From the NCBI RefSeq assembly GCF_003020125.1, contig NZ_PYFW01000002.1:310001-374000 (forward strand): a stretch of DNA of 64,000 nt. The letters are read 5' to 3'. Source of the stretch: Bradyrhizobium sp. MOS003. GTDB lineage: Bacteria; Pseudomonadota; Alphaproteobacteria; Rhizobiales; Xanthobacteraceae. A program made the position numbers and the translations under genes. Under the pieces are notes generated by a model. It saw nothing but the letters and a program-made list of their open reading frames with translations. It ran no database searches and had not been told where the DNA came from. This document shows, in pieces, positions 58,429-64,000 of this stretch; the stretch's first letter is position 1, and each line of letters opens with the position of its first letter.

Positions 58429-59700
58429 ATGTATCACCATGTCAAGAAACTGATGTTCACCGTGCGTGTCGACGAACCCGATCCGCGCTTTGGCAATATG
58501 CTGCTCGAGCAGTTCGGCGGCGCCAATGGGGAACTCGCGGCGGCGATGCAATATTCGATTCAAGGTTTGAATTGCGAGGATCCCGACCGCAAGGATCTCC
58601 TGATGGATATCGGCACCGAAGAGCTCAGCCATCTCGAAGTCGTCGGTTGTCTCGCGCGCATGCATCTTGCGCCCTCGAAGAACGACCGCCAGGCAGCAGA
58701 AGCCGATCCGCTGATTGCGATCGCCGGCGGCGGCGGCGTCAATCTGTTCAATTCACAAGGCAATCCCTGGACCGCCGACTATCTCAAGATCACCGGCGAG
58801 CTGGACGTCGATCTCCGCAGCAACATCGCCGCCGAGGCGCGCGCGAAGATCGTCTATGAACGGCTGATCAATTTCTGCGACGATTCGGGCAGCAAGGACG
58901 CGCTCCAGTTCCTAATGACGCGAGAGATCACTCATATGAAGGCGTTCGCGCGCGCGCTCGAAAGCCTGTCGAAGCCGGCCTTCACCATCGGCAGACTCGC
59001 GCCGACGCCCGGCCTCGTGAACCAGTACTTCAACGACTCCACCGGCAGTGGCGACCACGGCGAAATCGACACCCGCGGTCCCTGGAACGAGGGTGAGGAC
59101 TGGGTATTCACGGAATCGCCTGCTCTGCAGTCCGCCGATGCCGGCGCCGGCACATCCATCGTGGCGGAGAGCTCATCGCCCGTGGACGAGACGGGCCTGA
59201 CCGAACTCCTCCTCCATGAACTGCGCGACATTCTCCATGCCGAGAAGCAGTTGACCAAGGCGCTTCCCAAGATGGCGCAGACCGCCCGCTTCGACCAGCT
59301 GCGGGAATTGTTCGAACTGCATCTGGCCGAGACCGAGAATCAGATCGAGCGCATCAACGAATGCTTCGAGCTGCTTGGGGAGACCGCACGCGCCAAGCCC
59401 TGCAAGGGCATGATGGGCCTCATCGAGGAAGGCCAGGAGGTCATGAAGGAAGCCGCAGACAAGGAAGACGCTGCCGCCGATCTCTCACTGATTTCTGCGG
59501 CTCAACGCGTCGAGCATTACGAGATGTCCGGCTACACCACCGCGCGCAATCTGGCGCAGCAGCTCCGGCATAGTGCGGTGGTCGCGCTGCTCTCCAAATC
59601 CCTCGCCGAGGAAGAAAATGCCGATCTCCTCCTCAATCAGGTCGCGCGATCGCTGATGTCGGTTGCGAAGATGCCTGCCGCAGTTGAGCAGGCCGAATAG
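58429..59700 (+). CDS. Manganese catalase fused to a YciE/DUF892 ferritin-like domain
   Basis: A 423-residue two-domain protein. Residues 1 to about 235 are a manganese catalase: the five dimanganese ligands can be placed at E35, E65, H68, E136 and H169 by spacing with the Lactobacillus enzyme. NPWTADYL, AEARAKIVYERL and TREITHMKAF lie in the conserved positions. A linker rich in Gly/Ser/Ala (about 236-258) leads to a YciE-type DUF892 ferritin-like domain (about 260-418) with TELLLHELRDILHAEKQLTKALPKMA and a histidine in QRVEHYEMSGYTTARNLA. It would break down H2O2 with a linked ferritin-like module. It stands alone 127 bp after the TetR gene. Confidence 0.9.
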   Translation: MYHHVKKLMFTVRVDEPDPRFGNMLLEQFGGANGELAAAMQYSIQGLNCEDPDRKDLLMDIGTEELSHLEVVGCLARMHLAPSKNDRQAAEADPLIAIAGGGGVNLFNSQGNPWTADYLKITGELDVDLRSNIAAEARAKIVYERLINFCDDSGSKDALQFLMTREITHMKAFARALESLSKPAFTIGRLAPTPGLVNQYFNDSTGSGDHGEIDTRGPWNEGEDWVFTESPALQSADAGAGTSIVAESSSPVDETGLTELLLHELRDILHAEKQLTKALPKMAQTARFDQLRELFELHLAETENQIERINECFELLGETARAKPCKGMMGLIEEGQEVMKEAADKEDAAADLSLISAAQRVEHYEMSGYTTARNLAQQLRHSAVVALLSKSLAEEENADLLLNQVARSLMSVAKMPAAVEQAE

Positions 59701-59842
59701 GAAGCGCCTGGCGCAACGCACAGACAATGCCGCCTCGCGCCGTCGCGCGGGGCGGTTGGCCACGGATACGGTACGCTGGTTCGTGCCCGGTGGCACACAC
59801 CTTGCCTCTCGATGCCGGATGATTGCCGGACAGGAGGCCCCC

Positions 59843-61462
59843 ATGAGCCGTTCACCCTTCCATATGAGCCGACGCAGCGTGATTGGCGGCGTGGGTGCCG
59901 CCGGCATCAGTGCCGTCGCTCCGCCCCTCGCCTGGGCGCAGGGACGTAGCGAGACGCTGCTGGTGGTGCAGGAGCTGGGTCCGAACTCGCTGGACATGCA
60001 GGGCGTCGGCTCCAACCAGACCGTGAACGGGCTATCGTGGAATTGCTACGACCGCCTGCTTTCCTACGCTTCCAGAACGCTGCCGGACGGAACGCTGTCG
60101 TATGATCGCGAGAAGCTCGCACCCGAACTGGCCGAGAGCTGGGAGGTCGCAGCCGACGGCATGTCCTGCACCTTCAATCTTCGCAAGGACGCGAAATTCC
60201 ACGACGGCACGCCGGTCACCGCCAAGGATGTCAAATGGTCGTTCGACCGTGCAGTGAAGGTCGGCGGCTTCCCCACCTTCCAGATGTCGGCGGGATCGCT
60301 GGAGAAGCCCGAGCAGTTCGTGGTCGTCGACGATCAGACCTTCCGCATCGACTATGTCCGCAAGGACAAGATGCTGCTGTTCAACGTCGCCGTGGTCGTA
60401 CCCTTCATCATCAACTCGGAACTGGCGAAGAAGAATGCTAGTCCGGAAGACCCCTGGGCATTGACGTGGCTCAGGAACAACGAGGCCGGCGGCGGCGCCT
60501 ACAGGATCGAAAGCTGGAAGCCCGGCAGCGAGACCGTGCTGACGCGTTTCGACGACTGGAAGAGCGGACCCTTGCCGAAGATCAGGCGCGTGATCGCACG
60601 CGACGTTCCCTCCGGCGGGACGCGCCGCGCCATGCTGGAGCGAGGCGATGCCGACTTGTCGAGCGGCTTTGCGCCGCGCGATTTCGACCAGCTCATTCGG
60701 GAAGGCAAGGTCAAGGTATCGGGCGTGCCGATTCCCAATGCGCTCTGGTACGTTGCTCTGAATACCGCAAAGCCGCCGTTCGACAATATGAAGCTGCGCC
60801 AGGCCATCCCCTGGGCGATGCCGTATGAGCAGATCCAGAGCAGCGCGTTCTTCGGCCGTGCCGTTCCGATGTACGGAGGAGCGGCAGAGGTCTCAAAGCC
60901 GGTCTGGCCGCAGCCGTTTCCCTATGCCACTGACCTGGACAAGGCCAAGGCCTTGATGAAGGAAGCAGGCTTCGAGTCCGGCCTGGAGACGACCCTGTCG
61001 CTCGACACAGGCACCGCGACCGTCGGCGAACCCACGGCGATCCTGATCCAGGAGAGCCTCGCCAAGATCGGCATCAAGGCATCAATCGAAAAAATCCCGG
61101 GCGCAAACTGGCGCACGACGCTGAACAAGAAGGAGCTGCCGCTAGCGCTCAACCGGTTCAGCGGCTGGCTCGACTATCCCGAATATTACTTCTACTGGAA
61201 TTTCCACGGCAACAATTCGATCTTCAACATCTCCTCCTACCAAAACAAGGAGATGGACGCGCTGATCGAAAAGGCCCGCTTCACCGCTGATACGGCCGAG
61301 TACGACAAGGCGGTTAAGGATTTCATCGCGCTCTGCATTCGCGACGTGCCGGTCGTTCCGCTCAACCAGCCGATCCACGACGTCGCCATGCAGACGAGCA
61401 TCGCCGGCTACGAGTTCTGGTTTCACCGCGAGCCGGACTACCGTCAATTTTCGAAGGGCTAA
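59843..61462 (+). CDS. ABC transporter substrate-binding protein (SBP_bac_5) with Tat signal
   Basis: A 539-residue periplasmic binding protein of the oligopeptide/nickel family. The N terminus has twin-arginine signal MSRRSVIGGVGAAGISAVAPPLAWAQG. Family landmarks are LAPELAESWEVAADGMSCTFNLRKDAKFHDGTPVTAKDVKWSFDRAV, NNEAGGGAYRIESWKPGSETVLTRFDDW, ALWYVALNTAKPPFDNMKLRQAIPWAM and LNKKELPLALNRFSGWLDYPEYYFYWNF. CAGGAGG precedes the ATG at 59843. No permease or ATPase genes are adjacent, so the rest of its transporter lies elsewhere or it works with a shared one. It probably carries a peptide, but other ligands are possible. Confidence 0.92.
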   Translation: MSRSPFHMSRRSVIGGVGAAGISAVAPPLAWAQGRSETLLVVQELGPNSLDMQGVGSNQTVNGLSWNCYDRLLSYASRTLPDGTLSYDREKLAPELAESWEVAADGMSCTFNLRKDAKFHDGTPVTAKDVKWSFDRAVKVGGFPTFQMSAGSLEKPEQFVVVDDQTFRIDYVRKDKMLLFNVAVVVPFIINSELAKKNASPEDPWALTWLRNNEAGGGAYRIESWKPGSETVLTRFDDWKSGPLPKIRRVIARDVPSGGTRRAMLERGDADLSSGFAPRDFDQLIREGKVKVSGVPIPNALWYVALNTAKPPFDNMKLRQAIPWAMPYEQIQSSAFFGRAVPMYGGAAEVSKPVWPQPFPYATDLDKAKALMKEAGFESGLETTLSLDTGTATVGEPTAILIQESLAKIGIKASIEKIPGANWRTTLNKKELPLALNRFSGWLDYPEYYFYWNFHGNNSIFNISSYQNKEMDALIEKARFTADTAEYDKAVKDFIALCIRDVPVVPLNQPIHDVAMQTSIAGYEFWFHREPDYRQFSKG

Positions 61463-62802
61463 TGCCGCTCGACGACGCGGCGCACATCTGACGCCGCCCG
61501 CGCCTGCTCGATCGGAAAACCTCGCGTCAGCCGGGCCTCGCTCGCGCGCAGCGCCGCTGCATCCAGCATGCCTTTCCGCGAGCCTTCCAGGGCGCAGGCG
61601 AAGACGCGGTAGAATTGCGCGCCATCATAGGCGACCAGCAGCAGATCGACGCCGGCATCGATCGCCTCGACCACGGCCTTGCAGACGTCGTGCTGGTAGA
61701 TCGCACCCATCACGAGGTCGTCGGTCATCACCACGCCCTGATAGCCCCATTTGCCACGGATGATGCCATCGACCACGCGCTTGGAGTGCGAGGCGGCGCG
61801 TTCGGGGTCGACCGCGGTAAGCGTGACATGGCCGACCATCAGTGCGCTGCGCGAATGCGACAGTACCTCGCGGAACGGAAGCCAGTCGGTTGCTTCCAAC
61901 TCCCCAACCGGCGCGTCGAGATTGGCGCTGAAATGATGCGTGTCGGTGCGGATGCGGCCGATGCCCGGAAAATGCTTGAGCGTGGCACCGACGCCGGATT
62001 CTTCCAGCCCGCGCACATAGGCGCTCGCGATCGTGCCGACGACGGCCGGATCGGTTGCGATTGCGCGCTGGCCGATCAGCGTGTGGAAATCGAGGCGGTT
62101 GCGCCGCGCCGGCGGCTTGAGGTCGAGCACCGGCGCGAGATTGAGATTGACGCCGAGGCCCGCAAGCTCTCGCCCGTGGATACGACCGAACTCTTCAGCC
62201 TTGGCTTGCTGGTCGTCGGGAGCAAGACCGGCGAGCGTCGCCAGCGCCGGCACCTTGGTCAGCGGCGGCGCCAGATGCCCGACGATGCCGCCTTCCTGGT
62301 CGGCGGCCACGACCAGCGGCGGCAGGCCCGCCGCGCGCCTGATATCCTGGAGCGCTGCGATCTCGGTCCGCAGTGCCGCGACGCTCCGGCCCCGGATGTT
62401 GTGCCGGGTCACATAGACGCCGCCGATCAATCCCTGCTCGGCCAGCCGTGCGACCTCGAGAAACGAGGAATAGCCAACCATGAAATGAGGCCCGAGCTGG
62501 CGCGCCTCGGCGGCACTTGCGCCGAGGACGTCGTGCTTGCGCAGCTCGAACTTCAGATGCGCGGCGGACATCAGGACCGGCGGCAGGCACCAGAGCGTAA
62601 CCAGCAGCTTGCCCGCGATGGTCCGCCAACGCCGTCTGCGCAGCAGGAGGAGAACAATCACGATGCTTGCGACGACAAGCGCGATGTTTCCGGCGCCGCG
62701 CAACGGGACCAGATAGGGATCGTTCTTGTTCGCGGCCGCGAATGCGACGGCGGGCGCGGCAAGCCAGAGGAGAATGAGACCGATACGACGGAGGAATTGC
62801 AT
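61459..62802 (-). CDS. Membrane-anchored glycoside hydrolase family 3 (NagZ-like)
   Basis: A 447-residue protein. Three N-terminal hydrophobic stretches (about residues 7-24, 38-56 and 64-82) precede a GH3 barrel. GVYVTRHNIRGRSVAAL, VAADQEGGIVGHL, KHFPGIGRIRTDTHH and the nucleophile MTDDLVMGAI give the NagZ-like pattern, with the ASHSKRVVDGIIRGKWGYQGVVMTDDL block. It likely hydrolyses N-acetyl-hexosamine linkages in peptidoglycan or other glycans. Cytoplasmic NagZ lacks such an anchor, so this one may act at the periplasmic side. Its stop overlaps the convergent binding-protein stop (61459-61462). Confidence 0.88.
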   Translation of the reverse strand: MQFLRRIGLILLWLAAPAVAFAAANKNDPYLVPLRGAGNIALVVASIVIVLLLLRRRRWRTIAGKLLVTLWCLPPVLMSAAHLKFELRKHDVLGASAAEARQLGPHFMVGYSSFLEVARLAEQGLIGGVYVTRHNIRGRSVAALRTEIAALQDIRRAAGLPPLVVAADQEGGIVGHLAPPLTKVPALATLAGLAPDDQQAKAEEFGRIHGRELAGLGVNLNLAPVLDLKPPARRNRLDFHTLIGQRAIATDPAVVGTIASAYVRGLEESGVGATLKHFPGIGRIRTDTHHFSANLDAPVGELEATDWLPFREVLSHSRSALMVGHVTLTAVDPERAASHSKRVVDGIIRGKWGYQGVVMTDDLVMGAIYQHDVCKAVVEAIDAGVDLLLVAYDGAQFYRVFACALEGSRKGMLDAAALRASEARLTRGFPIEQARAASDVRRVVERH

Positions 62803-62992
62803 GATGCGTCACGCGCTGGGAGGGGCGAATGCTTCGCACCTATCAAAGCAACTCACGCCGGACGAGAGGCAAAAGCGCGCCTGCACGAAAACTGCAAAAG
62901 ACTCCTGAAGCCTTGCAGACGATGATCCCGGCTTCTGCACAAGCACCGTTCAGACTTCGTGATGCCACCCATCACGAAAGGTCTCTTCGGAT

Positions 62993-64000
62993 ATGACAAG
63001 CCTGGCTTCGACGATCGCAAGGGAAATCAAGCCGATCGGTCACGCCTCGATCCCCGCCAAGATCGGCCTCGCGCTGGTGCTGGCCGCACTCGCCGACTGG
63101 CTGTTCTACGGGCAGCGGATCGGGCTCTCGCTGACGCTTTTTGCGATCGCGCTCGCCGGCGTGTCGGCGCTCTGCAATCGTGACGCCCTGGACTTGCGTC
63201 GCGCCCTGATCGGCTCGGCCGTCCTCGTCGCTGGTCTCGTGCCAATTATCGAGGAGCTCAACACGCTCTCGTTTCTGATCCTGATCGCGTCGCTCGCGAT
63301 TGCGTTGCTGCTCGTGACCAATTCGGAAACGACCGGGCTCGCCGACCGCGCCCGCGCGTTGCGTAACTTCGTCCTGTTTGGACCCTTCCGGTTCTTCCTC
63401 GATGCGCCCCAGGCGTTCAACGCGTCGGCGCTGACCCGCGGCATCGCGCGCTGGCTGCTCCCTGCGGCACTCAGCACGGTCTTCGTCGCGCTGTTCGCCG
63501 CGGCCAATCCGGTGATCGAGCAATGGGTGTACCTGCTCAATCCGAAGCTCATTCTCCAATATGTCAGCGTCCCCCGCCTGCTGTTCTGGGCCTTGATGCT
63601 GGCGCTGGCCTGGCCGTTCATCCATGTGCGCTGGCGGCGCAAGACGATCGTCACCACCGCCGTCACGGACGGACCTGTGCCGCCGCCGCTCCCGCCGCTG
63701 GTCTCGGTGGAGTTTCTTGGTCCCACCACCATCCTGCGCTCGCTGATCCTGTTCAATTTGCTGTTCGCGGCACAGTGCTTTCTCGACGGGATCTATCTCT
63801 GGGGCCATGTGGCGCTGCCGGAAAATCTGACTTATGCGGGCTACGCACATCGCGGTGCCTATCCGCTGATCGTGACCGCCCTGCTCGCCGCGGCCTTCGT
63901 GCTGGTGGCGATGCGCCCGGGCGGGCCGGCCGAAAACTCGAAGGTGATCCGGCCGCTGGTCTATCTCTGGGTCGGGCAGAACGTGCTGCTCGTCGCCTCC
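62993..64000 (+). CDS. DUF4173-type multi-pass membrane protein (partial, runs off right edge)
   Basis: From the ATG at 62993 the frame stays open for 336 codons to the window edge with no stop. It is strongly hydrophobic, with about eight membrane segments so far. The stretches PIGHASIPAKIGLALVLAALADWLFYG, FNLLFAAQCFLDGIYLWG and LTYAGYAHRGAYPLIVTALLAAAFVLVAM resemble DUF4173/4153 proteins. A basic loop (HVRWRRKTIVTT) sits between helices. The start is tentative: AAAGG lies about 11 nt upstream. No partner genes are visible. Confidence 0.8.
   Translation, partial: MTSLASTIAREIKPIGHASIPAKIGLALVLAALADWLFYGQRIGLSLTLFAIALAGVSALCNRDALDLRRALIGSAVLVAGLVPIIEELNTLSFLILIASLAIALLLVTNSETTGLADRARALRNFVLFGPFRFFLDAPQAFNASALTRGIARWLLPAALSTVFVALFAAANPVIEQWVYLLNPKLILQYVSVPRLLFWALMLALAWPFIHVRWRRKTIVTTAVTDGPVPPPLPPLVSVEFLGPTTILRSLILFNLLFAAQCFLDGIYLWGHVALPENLTYAGYAHRGAYPLIVTALLAAAFVLVAMRPGGPAENSKVIRPLVYLWVGQNVLLVAS

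Noticed and set aside
1..64000. CRISPR array, tRNA, rRNA, integrase or insertion sequence
   Set aside because: No regularly spaced repeats with unique spacers, no tRNA-like TTCGAATC arm in the gaps, and no transposase or integrase motifs were seen. The palindromic repeats are dispersed, not arrayed.

Overview
The window is a GC-rich alphaproteobacterial chromosome segment, most probably Bradyrhizobium or a close relative in the Nitrobacteraceae. This rests on gene content (an omp25-like porin, a Bug/TTT receptor, many LysR/SDR/monooxygenase genes, a Glt-type ABC operon) and on four families of dispersed palindromic repeats of a kind I recall from Bradyrhizobium genomes. The genus is inference, since no search was run. 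No rRNA, tRNA, CRISPR array, transposase or phage gene was seen. About 57 genes are called, one of them frameshifted, and one gene runs off the right edge.

Region by region. 1-6.4 kb: rpmJ, an amidohydrolase, a divergent SDR/HxlR pair over an 18-bp tandem-repeat operator, a haloacid dehalogenase, a YbaK protein, a class III nucleotide cyclase with a C-terminal membrane anchor, and a tripartite-tricarboxylate (Bug) receptor. 6.5-10.2 kb: a LysR regulator divergent from an SDR-pirin-wrbA quinone/electrophile set. 10.2-21.9 kb: an exopolysaccharide locus with an acetyltransferase-like protein, an O-antigen polymerase/ligase, three glycosyltransferases, a methyltransferase, a Wzz/BY-kinase-like protein with a broken Walker A, a WecG/TagA transferase and GalE. 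22-26 kb: a 1371-residue cytoplasmic protein with five tandem GAF units followed by GGDEF and EAL domains. 26.4-35.3 kb: a catabolic run (Ldh_2 dehydrogenase, DszA-type monooxygenase, frameshifted FAH hydrolase), then an Lrp-type regulator divergent from a fused indolepyruvate ferredoxin oxidoreductase and an amidase.

35.3-41 kb: a secreted DUF3616-type protein, a 15-bp minisatellite, and a LysR regulator divergent from an EmrAB efflux pump plus a carboxymuconolactone-decarboxylase-family protein. 41-46.8 kb: D-amino-acid transaminase, a complete glutamate/aspartate-type ABC transporter (gltIJKL order) and an M20 peptidase, a coherent amino-acid uptake and use block. 47-56 kb: a second DszA-type monooxygenase, a ThDP enzyme, a GFA protein, an Old Yellow Enzyme, a porin with a strong terminator, and a divergent ALDH/SDR pair. 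56-58.3 kb: a zinc-ribbon protein, YiaA/B and PspA facing a TetR regulator across three 13-bp palindromes, a small envelope-stress module. 58.4-64 kb: a manganese-catalase/YciE fusion, a Tat-type oligopeptide-binding protein, a membrane-anchored GH3 enzyme and a partial multi-pass membrane protein.

The best candidates for a second look are the degenerate BY-kinase in an incomplete EPS locus with shared promoter motifs and a CtrA-like box, the TetR-PspA-YiaAB module with its three operators, the Mn-catalase/YciE fusion, and the five-GAF GGDEF-EAL protein.
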